Assembly: GCA_964553125.1 (NCBI GenBank)
Contig: CAZKJW010000031.1
Coordinates: 1 to 21,989 of the forward strand
DNA length: 21,989 bases
Reading direction: 5' to 3'
Source of the DNA: Aphodomonas sp964553125
GTDB lineage: Bacteria; Bacillota; Clostridia; Christensenellales; Aristaeellaceae
Part shown: positions 1 to 7,057 of the stretch, piece after piece
Numbering within the stretch: the first letter of the stretch is position 1
Layout of the letters: each line of letters opens with the position of its first letter
Program-made: the position numbers and the translations under genes
Notes under the pieces: generated by a model
What the model was told of the DNA's origin: nothing
Seen by the model: only the letters and a program-made list of their open reading frames with translations
Databases searched by the model: none

Positions 1-836
1 CCGTCGGTCACGCCGATGACGTTCAGCTCGTTCCAGATGGTGTCTTCGCGGCCCATGCCGACCTTGCCGGTTTCATCGGCGGAATCGGTGGGGATGTTCC
101 AAGCGGCTTCGTAGTCGCGGCGGCCGTCGGCGTAGCAGACGATGATGTCGATCTGCTCGGCAGCAGCCTGCGCGAACGCGTCAGCGTAGTTCACGCCGAA
201 CACAACGTGGCTCAGGTCGGTGATCTTCTTGTCGTAGTTGTCCATGAGCCAGAGGGTGGGGTAGATGTAGCCGGCGGAAGAGGAGTTCTTGCCGACAGCC
301 CAAGTCGCCTTGTCAAGGTCTTCCCACGTCAGCTTTTCGCCGGCGTTGACCTTCGCGGCCAGTTCCTTGCCGTACTCGGATGGGGCAGCGTAAATCAGCG
401 CGCGATAGAACGCGACCTGCTCTTCGGTGGGGAGGGTCTTGTTGGCGTCGCCGTTCCAGGTGGAAGGATCGGTGTCGTCATTGGAGAGACCGGCGCGTGT
501 GGCGGTCAGGATGACGTCCACTTCGTCGCTGTAGAGGCAGTAGGTGCCCGCGGGCAGCCAGCCGACGTCGATGGAACCGGCAGCCATGGCTTCGCCGGTG
601 GCGTTGTAGTCGATACCGACGGTGACGTCGATTTCGCCAACTTCATAGCCGTGCTTGAGCAGTTCCGCCTGCAGCAGCTCGGGCAGGTTCTTCGTGCCGG
701 TGATGATCACGTCGGCGTCCTTGGAGGGAACGAATTCGAGCGTCAGCTTGTCCATCTTGATGGTGTCGGCAGAGGCGGCGACAGCAACGGAAAGAACCAT
801 CAGCATCGCCAGAAGCAGAGCAACGATCTTCTTCAT
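1..836 (-). CDS. PhnD-like ABC transporter substrate-binding protein (3' end beyond window)
   Basis: Exported solute-binding protein of the phosphate/phosphite/phosphonate (PhnD) class, which delivers ligand to an ABC importer. The frame is open from the ATG at 836 to the left edge, 278 codons, so the C-terminus is missing. Residues 1-23 form a signal peptide (MKK, then a Leu/Ala/Val-rich core ending VAASA). There is no lipobox cysteine, so it is not an obvious lipoprotein. The mature part starts with the PhnD-type pattern LTLEFVPSKDADVIITGTKN, followed by an AAGSIDVGWLPAGTY segment, TATRAGLSND, AKVNAGEKLTWEDL and a tail reading IDIIVCYADGRRDY...NVIGVTDG, all typical of clostridial members. 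AGGAGG (843-848) lies 6 bases before the ATG, and a strong promoter lies further upstream. The permease and ATPase genes would be off the left side. The actual ligand cannot be read from the sequence. Confidence 0.88.
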   Translation of the reverse strand, partial: MKKIVALLLAMLMVLSVAVAASADTIKMDKLTLEFVPSKDADVIITGTKNLPELLQAELLKHGYEVGEIDVTVGIDYNATGEAMAAGSIDVGWLPAGTYCLYSDEVDVILTATRAGLSNDDTDPSTWNGDANKTLPTEEQVAFYRALIYAAPSEYGKELAAKVNAGEKLTWEDLDKATWAVGKNSSSAGYIYPTLWLMDNYDKKITDLSHVVFGVNYADAFAQAAAEQIDIIVCYADGRRDYEAAWNIPTDSADETGKVGMGREDTIWNELNVIGVTD

Positions 837-877
837 GGGTATCCTCCTAAATAGTGTGTATTGGAACAACCATGCCC

Positions 878-905
878 ACTATATCACAAGAAACCGAAAT
901 GTCAA
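878..905 (-). promoter_or_regulatory. Sigma-A type promoter of the PhnD-like gene
   Basis: On the minus strand TTGACA (900-905) is followed after 16 bases by TATAGT (878-883). The predicted start lies about 35 bases before the ATG at 836. One arm of the inverted repeat (905-914) abuts the -35 box. Confidence 0.75.
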
Positions 906-941
906 TGCAAATTCCGGCAGCAATTTCTCCAGAATTTGCAT
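905..941. repeat. Perfect 10-bp inverted repeat between divergent promoters (operator candidate)
   Basis: ATGCAAATTC at 905-914 and GAATTTGCAT at 932-941 are exact reverse complements, separated by 17 bases, giving 27 bases centre to centre. Each arm touches the -35 element of one of the two divergent promoters. This is the layout expected for a regulator controlling both genes, but a binding protein is only inferred. Confidence 0.6.
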
Positions 942-964
942 CTGGTGCGTTTCTATGCTATACT
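936..964 (+). promoter_or_regulatory. Promoter of the small membrane protein gene
   Basis: TTGCAT (936-941), 17 bases, TATACT (959-964). The -35 is weak but the -10 and spacing are good, and the ATG follows at 998. The -35 lies inside the right arm of the inverted repeat. Confidence 0.5.
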
Positions 965-997
965 CCCTGTAAAATCATTTTCCGCAGGAGGAATTTC

Positions 998-1111
998 ATG
1001 AAACGCCGCAGGGACAGAAAAAAACTGATGGTTCGCATCGTTGCAATCGCCATGGCCGCGCTGCTTGTGCTCGGAACGATGTACTCGCTTCTCTATTATA
1101 TTTTGTGGTAA
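998..1111 (+). CDS. 37-residue single-pass membrane protein, unknown function
   Basis: A short ORF of 37 codons beginning MKRRRDRKKLMVRIV. A very basic N-terminal stretch of about 10 residues is followed by one hydrophobic segment (about residues 12-36, rich in Ala, Leu, Ile, Tyr), ending YYILW. This predicts a single membrane span with the charged end in the cytoplasm. AGGAGG (986-991) is 6 bases before the ATG, and a plausible promoter lies at 936-964. I chose the internal ATG at 998 over the ATG at 854 in the same frame because of this ribosome site and because 854 lies upstream of the promoter. It is divergent from the PhnD-like gene. I do not recognise a family. The ribosome site and composition favour a real gene, but its size leaves doubt. 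Confidence 0.55.
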   Translation: MKRRRDRKKLMVRIVAIAMAALLVLGTMYSLLYYILW

Positions 1112-1169
1112 TCCGGAATCCGGGCGTATTTTCCGCGCAGAGCGCGTAAAATAAACAGCGACCGCCCGT

Positions 1170-1198
1170 TTGACAAGCGGGCGCGGCTCTGCTATAAT
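1170..1198 (+). promoter_or_regulatory. Consensus sigma-A promoter of the 6S RNA
   Basis: TTGACA (1170-1175), exactly 17 bases, TATAAT (1193-1198). Both hexamers are full consensus, as expected for a highly expressed stable RNA. The predicted start is near 1205. Confidence 0.9.
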
Positions 1199-1204
1199 CA
1201 GGTC

Positions 1205-1432
1205 TGTACGAAAGACGCATCCTGGGGTGTGCGCGAGGCGCGTATTTTTACCCACATTTCATAAAAGGGAACCTGCGTCGGACCGCGGATGTCACGCCCC
1301 CGGCCTTCGGGCTGTCAGGGGAAGGCAGCAAGCGGCCGCAGGGTACCCAACCTGCCGAGAAGGCGGGTGAAAAAATCCGTGTCGGACGGCACCATCGGGA
1401 GCAGGTTAAAAGGCGGCATTTGCCGCCTTTTT
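1205..1432 (+). ncRNA. ssrS: 6S RNA
   Basis: About 200 bases plus terminator, with no coding frame, a perfect promoter and an intrinsic terminator. 6S RNA mimics an open promoter and sequesters sigma-A RNA polymerase. The sequence reads like clostridial 6S RNA: CCTGGGGTGTG, a GCGCGAGGCGCG hairpin, a T-rich then ACCCACA segment, AAAAGGGAACCTG, and near the 3' side GGGTACCCAACCTGCC. The ends can form the closing stem: TCCTGGGGTG near the 5' end pairs with CACCATCGGGA near the 3' end with one bulged A. The internal loop opposite GGGAACC would be the polymerase-binding bubble. It sits just ahead of proB but has its own terminator. The exact 5' and 3' ends are inferred. Confidence 0.8.
1408..1432 (+). 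terminator. Intrinsic terminator of the 6S RNA gene
   Basis: GGCGGC (1412-1417), loop ATTT, GCCGCC (1422-1427), then five T residues. Flanking A and T residues can extend the stem. Confidence 0.85.
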
Positions 1433-1452
1433 GCATTTTTTGCGCGTTTGAC

Positions 1453-1481
1453 TTGCATATACACTGCTTCGCTGTTATAAT
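1453..1481 (+). promoter_or_regulatory. Promoter of the proBAC operon
   Basis: TTGCAT (1453-1458), 17 bases, TATAAT (1476-1481), giving a leader of about 35 bases before the ProB start at 1523. The better-looking TTGACT at 1448 would give a 22-base spacer and is unlikely to be the -35. Confidence 0.65.
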
Positions 1482-1522
1482 AAAGCGAATGATCCGATAT
1501 GTTTCTCACGGAGGAATTCGCC

Positions 1523-2314
1523 ATGCTGAAGAATGCAAACTGTATCGTTTTCAAGGTCGGCACGTCAACGATCATGCACCCGACAAAAAAGACGAACATC
1601 CGCGTGATTGATTCGCTCGCGCAGGTGCTGAGCGATCTGGCCAATTCCGGAAAGCGCGTTGTTCTCGTCACCTCGGGCGCAATCGGCGTCGGGGTCGAAA
1701 AGCTCGGGCTGGAAAAGCGCCCGCGCGACACCGCCGGTAAGCAGGCCGCCGCGACGGTCGGGCAGTGCGCTTTGATGTACCTTTACGACAAAATGTTCGC
1801 ACAGTACGGCCGGAGCGTCGGTCAGCTGCTGATGACGAAGGACGACGTCGATCACGCCAACCGAAAACAAAATCTCATCAACGCCTTCCAGCGGCTGTTC
1901 GACTTCGGCGTCATTCCGATTGTAAACGAAAACGATGCCGTGGCGGTCGAAGAAATCGTTTACGGCGATAACGACAGCCTGTCCGCTGTCGTTGCGACGC
2001 TGGTCGAGGCGGATGCGCTCGTCATTCTCACCGAAACCGACGGTCTGTATGATGCGAATCCTGCGACAAATCCGGATGCGCGGCGCATTCCTGTAGTTGA
2101 AAAAGTGACGGATCAGATCCGCACACTTGCAGGCGGCACGGAGACGGGGCTTGGCACAGGCGGGATGTTCACCAAGGTTCACGCTGCTGAAATTGCCGCG
2201 CAGAGCGGCATCCCAACCTACATTATGAACGGTTCAGACCCGAAAAAGATTTATGACCTGATTGAAGGCGCGGACATCGGCACGCATTTTTGCGCCGGAA
2301 AGGATCAGATATGA
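1523..2314 (+). CDS. proB: Glutamate 5-kinase (gamma-glutamyl kinase)
   Basis: First step of proline synthesis: ATP-dependent phosphorylation of glutamate to gamma-glutamyl phosphate in the cytoplasm. The protein has 263 residues. Amino-acid kinase motifs are in order: FKVGTST (10-16), LVTSGAIGVG (48-57), the substrate loop NENDAV (135-140), GDND (148-151), TDGLYDANP (172-180) and GTGGM (211-215). It stops after the kinase domain, so it is the short form without the C-terminal PUA domain seen in E. coli. The start is ATG 1523, because GGAGG (1510-1514) precedes it by 8 bases; an in-frame ATG at 1499 would put this ribosome site inside the gene. The stop overlaps the proA start (ATGA), so the two genes are translationally coupled. 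Confidence 0.95.
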   Translation: MLKNANCIVFKVGTSTIMHPTKKTNIRVIDSLAQVLSDLANSGKRVVLVTSGAIGVGVEKLGLEKRPRDTAGKQAAATVGQCALMYLYDKMFAQYGRSVGQLLMTKDDVDHANRKQNLINAFQRLFDFGVIPIVNENDAVAVEEIVYGDNDSLSAVVATLVEADALVILTETDGLYDANPATNPDARRIPVVEKVTDQIRTLAGGTETGLGTGGMFTKVHAAEIAAQSGIPTYIMNGSDPKKIYDLIEGADIGTHFCAGKDQI

Positions 2315-3552
2315 CGCTGACTGATATGGGTGTGCGGGCGCAGAGCGCCGCGCGGGTGCTATCCGTTTCTTCCGTAGATGCGCGCAACGCAGCGCTTGCG
2401 GCGTGCGCTGAGGCGCTGCGGCTGCACAGCGATGAGATTCTTGCTCAGAACGCGCTCGATCTCGCCGCCGGAACAGGCTCTGGTCTGTCAAGCGCTCTTT
2501 TGGATCGGCTTGCGCTCAATGAATCCCGCATTTCCGCCATGGCGGAGGGTATTCTTGCCGTACGCAATCTGCCCGATCCGCTCGGACGCGTACTGGAAAG
2601 CAGAACGCTTGCCAGCGGCTTGGCGCTTGAAAAGGTTTCCGTGCCTATCGGTGTGATTGCGGTCGTTTATGAAGCGCGCCCGAATGTGACCGCCGATTCC
2701 GCGGCGCTTTGTCTCAAGAGCGGCAACGCGGTGATTCTGCGCGGCGGAAAAGAAGCCATTCATTCCAATACGGCGATTGCCGCCGTACTGCGCGAAGCGA
2801 TTGCAACTGCCGGGCTGCCCGAGGATGCCGTGCAGCTTGTGACGGATACTTCGCGCGAAAGCGCGACGGCGTTAATGTGGCTCAGCGGGTACGTGGACGT
2901 GCTCATTCCGCGTGGCGGGAAAGGACTCATCCGCGCCGTTGTTGAAAATGCAAGCGTTCCCGTGATTGAAACGGGGGCAGGCACCTGCCATACTTACATT
3001 GACAAGGACGCCGACCTTGGTATGGCAGCAGAAATTTTGTATAATGCAAAAACATCCCGACCGTCGGTCTGTAACGCATGCGAGTGCGTTCTCGTGCATG
3101 AGGCTGTGGCGGAGCGCTTTCTTCTAAAAGCGGCGCAGTTGCTTTCTCGCAAGCACGTTGAGATTCGCGGCGACGCGCGCGTATGCGAGATTCTTCCCGA
3201 GGCTTCGCCTGCATCGGAAGACGACTGGGGCAAGGAGTTTAACGATTATATTCTTGCGGCCAAAGTCGTGCAAAATATGGACGAGGCAATGGAGCATATT
3301 TACCGTTATGGCACGAAGCACAGCGAATGCATCGTGACCGAAAATACCGAAGCCGCCGAAAGGTTCCTCAATGAAGTTGATGCGGCCGCCGTGTATCACA
3401 ACGCATCGACGCGTTTTACCGATGGCGGCGAGTTCGGCATGGGTGCGGAGATTGGAATCTCCACGCAGAAACTTCATGCGCGCGGCCCGCTGGGGTTGCG
3501 TGAGCTGACGAGCATGAAATACAAACTTCGCGGAAAAGGGCAGGTGCGCTGA
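2311..3552 (+). CDS. proA: Glutamate-5-semialdehyde dehydrogenase (gamma-glutamyl phosphate reductase)
   Basis: Second step of proline synthesis: NADPH-dependent reduction of gamma-glutamyl phosphate to glutamate semialdehyde. The protein has 413 residues, normal for ProA. Visible family features are the PIGVIAVVYEARPNVTAD segment, LKSGNAVILRGGKEA, the segment VIETGAGTCHTYID, the catalytic cysteine in SVCNACE (Cys254) and the C-terminal GGEFGMGAEIGISTQKLHAR block. I start it at ATG 2311, which overlaps the proB stop; an in-frame ATG at 2290 lies well inside proB and has no better ribosome site. ProA acts with ProB, whose product is labile, and the coupled layout fits this. Only one base separates its stop from the proC start. 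Confidence 0.96.
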   Translation: MTLTDMGVRAQSAARVLSVSSVDARNAALAACAEALRLHSDEILAQNALDLAAGTGSGLSSALLDRLALNESRISAMAEGILAVRNLPDPLGRVLESRTLASGLALEKVSVPIGVIAVVYEARPNVTADSAALCLKSGNAVILRGGKEAIHSNTAIAAVLREAIATAGLPEDAVQLVTDTSRESATALMWLSGYVDVLIPRGGKGLIRAVVENASVPVIETGAGTCHTYIDKDADLGMAAEILYNAKTSRPSVCNACECVLVHEAVAERFLLKAAQLLSRKHVEIRGDARVCEILPEASPASEDDWGKEFNDYILAAKVVQNMDEAMEHIYRYGTKHSECIVTENTEAAERFLNEVDAAAVYHNASTRFTDGGEFGMGAEIGISTQKLHARGPLGLRELTSMKYKLRGKGQVR

Positions 3553-3553
3553 A

Positions 3554-4357
3554 ATGCGGTACGGCATCATTGGAATTGGAAATATGGCGAACGCCATTCT
3601 GAAGGGCATGATCGAAAGCGGAAAATTCGCCAATGACGAGCTGCTTGGATTTAACCGCAGCGAAGCAAAGACGCTTGCCGCCAAAAGCGACTATGGTTTG
3701 ATTCCACAGTGTAACGCCGCTGAGACCGCCGCAAACGCCGACGTGCTGCTGCTTGGCGTGAAGCCGCAAAATCTGCCGCAGGTGTTGCCGGAGATTGCTC
3801 CTGCGCTGCGCGAGGGAACCGTTGTTGTCACGATTGCGGCGGGCAAAGATCTGGCGTTTTACGCGTCTATGCTGCCGGAGAAAACGCCCGTCGTGCGCGT
3901 GATGCCGAACATCAATGCAAAAGTGAAAGCTTCGACGACGGCGCTTTGCGCAAATCCGTTTGTGACGGACGGGCAGCTGCAGCTTGTGCGTGAAATGTTT
4001 GAATCGGTCGGTTCGGTGATTCTGCTTGATGAAAAGGATTTTTCCATTTTCGCCGCCGTGGCTGGTTCTTCTGTTGCGTTTGTGTATATGTACATCGCTG
4101 CACTGATCGACGCAGAGAAAAAATGCGGCGTATCCGAGGAAGACGCGCGCAAAATTGCGGCGGATTCCGTGCTCGGAAGCGCACAGCTGGTGCTGGGCTG
4201 CAGCGAAGATCCGCGAGAGCTGGCAAGGCAGGTCTGTTCGCCTGGCGGGACGACAATTGAGGGCGTGACCATGCTGCGCGAACGCGGATTTGAACCGACG
4301 ATCATGGATGCAATCGATGCAATTATGCGCAAGGATGCAATCCTGAGAAAGGGATGA
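3554..4357 (+). CDS. proC: Pyrroline-5-carboxylate reductase
   Basis: Last step of proline synthesis: NAD(P)H-dependent reduction of pyrroline-5-carboxylate to proline. The protein has 267 residues, the usual length. The N-terminal Rossmann motif is GIIGIGNMA (residues 4-12). A VLLLGVKPQNLPQVL segment, the VRVMPNINAKV block and the C-terminal dimerisation signature SPGGTTIEGVTMLRERGF are all present. It begins one base after the proA stop and is the last gene of the operon, followed at once by an intrinsic terminator. The cluster thus encodes the whole glutamate-to-proline route in one transcript. Confidence 0.95.
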   Translation: MRYGIIGIGNMANAILKGMIESGKFANDELLGFNRSEAKTLAAKSDYGLIPQCNAAETAANADVLLLGVKPQNLPQVLPEIAPALREGTVVVTIAAGKDLAFYASMLPEKTPVVRVMPNINAKVKASTTALCANPFVTDGQLQLVREMFESVGSVILLDEKDFSIFAAVAGSSVAFVYMYIAALIDAEKKCGVSEEDARKIAADSVLGSAQLVLGCSEDPRELARQVCSPGGTTIEGVTMLRERGFEPTIMDAIDAIMRKDAILRKG

Positions 4358-4366
4358 GCGCAAGTG

Positions 4367-4394
4367 ACAGGCGGCTGCTGTGCCGCCTGTTTTT
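4367..4394 (+). terminator. Terminator of the proBAC operon
   Basis: Perfect 9-bp stem ACAGGCGGC / GCCGCCTGT with a 6-base loop, followed by TTTT. It begins 10 bases after the proC stop. On the minus strand no T-run follows the stem, so it acts in one direction. Confidence 0.88.
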
Positions 4395-4395
4395 G

Positions 4396-4682
4396 TATCT
4401 TGAATTAATCAAGTTCAATCCAGCCGCAAATATTGTGGCGTGCTTGCACCAAGGTATAGGCGATTGGCTCGTAGCAGACAGAACATCATTGTAGCGCTAC
4501 TCCAACAGAAAAAAGGGCAGCCTTCATTATCGTGTTGCATATCCCGCCGTGCACGAAAAAGCGGCACCAAAGCCATCGTCGATGAAAAAAACGTTTCGTA
4601 CCACGATTTCTCTTACATGCGCACACTTCACGGCCGCATCGGCGGGATATAACGGCGCGCCTTTGCATTGCCGCACTGTAAA
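4396..4682. other. Intergenic region without a supported gene; contains a long-range inverted repeat
   Basis: Between the proC terminator and the 3' end of the YkgJ-like gene I see no ORF with a ribosome site or recognisable product. Short frames of 60-70 codons exist on both strands but have no family likeness. The notable structure is ATATCCCGCCG (4539-4549) with its exact complement CGGCGGGATAT (4640-4650), enclosing 90 bases. It could be the remnant of a small mobile element or the base of a structured RNA. No terminator for the YkgJ-like gene is obvious here. Confidence 0.5.
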
Positions 4683-5174
4683 TCAGAAATTTTCAAATTG
4701 CGCGAGATAAGCAGAAAGCGCTTCGATGTACTCCCGGCAGCTTTTGTCTTCCCACAGCAGCGCCGTCGCCTCGCGCACCGCGGCGACAAACGCGCCGTCC
4801 ATGCCCTCCAGCCCGCATTCCATCAGCGGGCACACGGGCCATGCGCGCACATCTAATTCGACGGTCGCTTCATCGTGCCGCACGCGCGGCGTGAGCGGAA
4901 AGATGCGGCAGGCCAGCGGACGCTGGCTGCGTTCGCAGGTACCGTTGCAGACAAAAAGGTACTGTCCCGGAAAATCCTTCGAGGGCGTCAGGCGCGCCCA
5001 GTCGGGGCAGGGAGAATAAAACGCTTCCTCACCCGGAAACAGTACCATGCCGCCGTTTCCGTCCTCATCCGCACGGCAGCACGCCGCGCCGCACGTTCTG
5101 CCGCAGTCGCGCTTCATGGGCGTGAGCTTTTCCAGCGCGTAGCGCGCGGCAAGAATCCTTTCGCTTGTAGTCAT
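4683..5174 (-). CDS. Cysteine-rich YkgJ-like (UPF0153-type) protein
   Basis: A 163-residue cytoplasmic protein with ten cysteines: 24, 28, 32, 33, 56, 76, 80, 89, 115 and 120. The pattern CGRTCGAACC, then CNGTCERSQRPLACRIFPLTP, resembles the YkgJ/UPF0153 putative metal (zinc or iron-sulfur) cluster family, whose biochemical role is not settled. No signal peptide or membrane span is seen. The start is ATG 5174. AGGAGG lies 12 bases upstream, a long spacing, and a four-codon frame (ATGAAACTGCAATGA) begins between the two, overlapping the true start; it may be a chance uORF. The gene is divergent from the methyltransferase operon with only 54 bases between start codons. Family assignment rests on the cysteine pattern alone. 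Confidence 0.7.
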   Translation of the reverse strand: MTTSERILAARYALEKLTPMKRDCGRTCGAACCRADEDGNGGMVLFPGEEAFYSPCPDWARLTPSKDFPGQYLFVCNGTCERSQRPLACRIFPLTPRVRHDEATVELDVRAWPVCPLMECGLEGMDGAFVAAVREATALLWEDKSCREYIEALSAYLAQFENF

Positions 5175-5202
5175 TGCAGTTTCATGCCTCCTGATGTATA
5201 AT
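5174..5202 (+). promoter_or_regulatory. Promoter of the methyltransferase operon
   Basis: TTGCAG (5174-5179), 17 bases, TATAAT (5197-5202), with the ATG at 5229. The -35 is weak and overlaps the start codon of the divergent YkgJ-like gene. GGGGGTG ahead of the ATG may serve as ribosome site. Confidence 0.5.
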
Positions 5203-5228
5203 GTAGGCGTATATATGGGGGTGTTTTT

Positions 5229-6476
5229 ATGCGATTTTCTCCCGCGGAATGCGCGACGGAGACCTTTGCCGGCAACGGCCCCGGCGGAACGCTGATCTTG
5301 GGGGATTTCCGTCAGAAGGCGCAGGAGCTTACGCGCCGCTTTTCCGGAACCGTGCAGACGGTTTACCTTGATCCGCCGTTCAATACGGGCAAGGATTTTG
5401 TGTTCAAACAGCGCATCGGGGAGTATGGCTGGAAAAAAGGCAATCCCACGCTGACGCTTCCTGCATATTCCGACGTTTGGGAAAACGAAAAGCAGCTGCT
5501 CGACATGCTTCGTGAAGCGGCGGAACTTTGTTATACACTTCTTCGCGACGACGGTTCGTTTTTCCTGCACATTGACTCGCGGCTTCATGCGCGCGCGCGC
5601 CTGATGTGCGACGAGATATTCGGCGAAAAGGCGTTCGTGAACGAAATCGTTTGGGCTTACAAGAGCGGCGGCCGGTCACAGGCGCATTTCAGCCGCAAGC
5701 ATGACATCATCCTCTTTTATCGCAAATCGCCCCGCGCATATTTCAACATCGCCGCCGTCGGCATTCCGCGCACCAATGCGCGCAACAACCACATGCGGCG
5801 CGGTGTGGATGAAAATGGACGCGTTTACCGTTCTATTGTTGCGCAGGGAAAGGAATACCGCTATTACGACGACGAAGATGTTTATCCCGGCGACGTGTGG
5901 GAGGACGTCTCTCATTTGCAGCAGAAGGATCCGCAGCGCACCGGATATGATACGCAAAAGCCCGCCCGCCTTCTGGAGCGGATCATCGCCTGTTCTTCGC
6001 GGCCTGGCGATTTGGTCTGCGACCTTTTTGGCGGCAGTGGAACTACGGCGGCTGTCGCCGCACAGACAGGGCGGCGGTTCCTGACCCTCGACGCTTCGCC
6101 TTCCGCCATTTCAGTGATGCGGAAACGGCTGCTCGGCAGCGCTTTCCGGTTGGAAGCGCCCAGCGATCACGGCGCACCCGTGCCGGATGGTTGCCTGCGC
6201 CGCGGGCTGGGGTTCATGGAGTTCTGGCTGGACAGGTTCACGCTTGAGGACGGACTTCTGAAGGCATCCCTGCAGGGCAACGACGCAGCCGATCAGGTTT
6301 CGCTCGGGTATCTGCGCGGCACATCGTTCTACGCTTACGAAAACGCTGCGCGCACAAAGCTGACGCCTGCGCTGTCCGATTCGCTGCGCGCGCCGATGCT
6401 TGAAGGAACGCTTGCCGTCAGCATCACCGATGTGCTGGGGCGGCGGTTCATCTATACGTTGGAGGGAGAGCAATGA
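5229..6476 (+). CDS. Orphan beta-class adenine-specific DNA methyltransferase
   Basis: A 415-residue site-specific DNA methyltransferase of the Mod-like (COG2189) type. Catalytic motif IV, DPPFNTG (48-54), precedes the AdoMet-binding motif I region DLFGGSGTT (265-273), with TQKP (242-245) just before it. This is the beta-class order, and DPPF predicts N6-adenine rather than N4-cytosine methylation. The segment from about 140 to 240 would hold target recognition. After motif I there is a tail of roughly 110 residues (from about 305, GLGFMEFW onward) that I do not recognise. No restriction endonuclease or specificity subunit is adjacent, so it looks like an orphan methylase for regulation or self-marking. 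It is the first gene of a five-gene run and overlaps the next gene by 4 bases. Its recognition sequence cannot be read here. Confidence 0.9.
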   Translation: MRFSPAECATETFAGNGPGGTLILGDFRQKAQELTRRFSGTVQTVYLDPPFNTGKDFVFKQRIGEYGWKKGNPTLTLPAYSDVWENEKQLLDMLREAAELCYTLLRDDGSFFLHIDSRLHARARLMCDEIFGEKAFVNEIVWAYKSGGRSQAHFSRKHDIILFYRKSPRAYFNIAAVGIPRTNARNNHMRRGVDENGRVYRSIVAQGKEYRYYDDEDVYPGDVWEDVSHLQQKDPQRTGYDTQKPARLLERIIACSSRPGDLVCDLFGGSGTTAAVAAQTGRRFLTLDASPSAISVMRKRLLGSAFRLEAPSDHGAPVPDGCLRRGLGFMEFWLDRFTLEDGLLKASLQGNDAADQVSLGYLRGTSFYAYENAARTKLTPALSDSLRAPMLEGTLAVSITDVLGRRFIYTLEGEQ

Positions 6477-7036
6477 GCAACCGTTATAGCTTTTATCAGC
6501 TGCACATGGCTTGCCAGCAGCATCTTCTTGCCTCGCTGTACACAGAGCAGGAAGATCCTGACGCGTTTAACGCTGGTTATGTGGAGGCTGTAACGCCGCG
6601 CCACGTGCTTCTCTGGAGCGTAACGCCGTGGGGACAGCATGACGGCTGGCTCCTGCGCCGCACGGAGGACATTCTTCAGGTTTATATGGGCGACGATTAC
6701 GAAATCCGCCTTCAGCTGCTTGTAGATATCGAAGGCGAAACCTACGCGCCGCTGCTCGATCCGCCGCCTGTGCAGGGGGAGGATCTGCTGCGCCGGGTGC
6801 TGCTGCTTGCGCAGGAGCGCGGAGAAATTATCAGCCTGATGACGGGCGATGATACGTATACCGGCACGGTTGTGCACGTGGACGATCTTCGCGTAACGCT
6901 GGATTTGCTTGACTTTTTTGCCGAGCCGGATGCGCGGATGCAGTTTGCGCTGCGCGATGTTTTGCTTGTCGGCTACGACACTTCTGAAGAAAAAATGTTC
7001 CGGAAACTGATCCAGAACCGTCCGAAATTGCTCTAA
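6473..7036 (+). CDS. Unknown protein with two Sm/SH3-like half-repeats
   Basis: A 187-residue soluble protein with no signal peptide. Two halves appear to share one pattern: SLYTEQED...GYVEAVTPRHVLLWSV...LRRTEDILQVYMGDDYEIRL (about 20-82) and SLMTGDDTYTGTVVHVDDLRVTLDLL...ALRDVLLVGYDTSEEKMFRKL (about 121-179). In each, a G-V-V beta strand is followed by a hydrophobic strand and then a D-[IV]-L-x-V strand. This resembles a small SH3/Sm-like barrel occurring twice, joined by a Pro-rich linker (about 84-105). That reading is inference; I know no named family. GGAGGGAG precedes the ATG, and the gene overlaps the methyltransferase stop (ATGA), so the two are probably translated together and may work together. 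Confidence 0.75.
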   Translation: MSNRYSFYQLHMACQQHLLASLYTEQEDPDAFNAGYVEAVTPRHVLLWSVTPWGQHDGWLLRRTEDILQVYMGDDYEIRLQLLVDIEGETYAPLLDPPPVQGEDLLRRVLLLAQERGEIISLMTGDDTYTGTVVHVDDLRVTLDLLDFFAEPDARMQFALRDVLLVGYDTSEEKMFRKLIQNRPKLL

Positions 7037-7057
7037 TAAAATAGAGGAGGCAGAAAA

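Noticed and set aside
207..854. 215-codon plus-strand frame at the left edge
   Set aside because: It is the antisense of the PhnD-like gene, whose frame is open to the window edge and has a signal peptide, ribosome site and promoter.
1448..1481. TTGACT at 1448 as -35 of proB
   Set aside because: The spacer to TATAAT would be 22 bases; TTGCAT at 1453 gives 17.
4440..4652. 70-codon plus-strand frame and a 60-codon minus-strand frame in the gap after proC
   Set aside because: Neither has a ribosome site, family likeness or sensible composition; I treat the stretch as non-coding.
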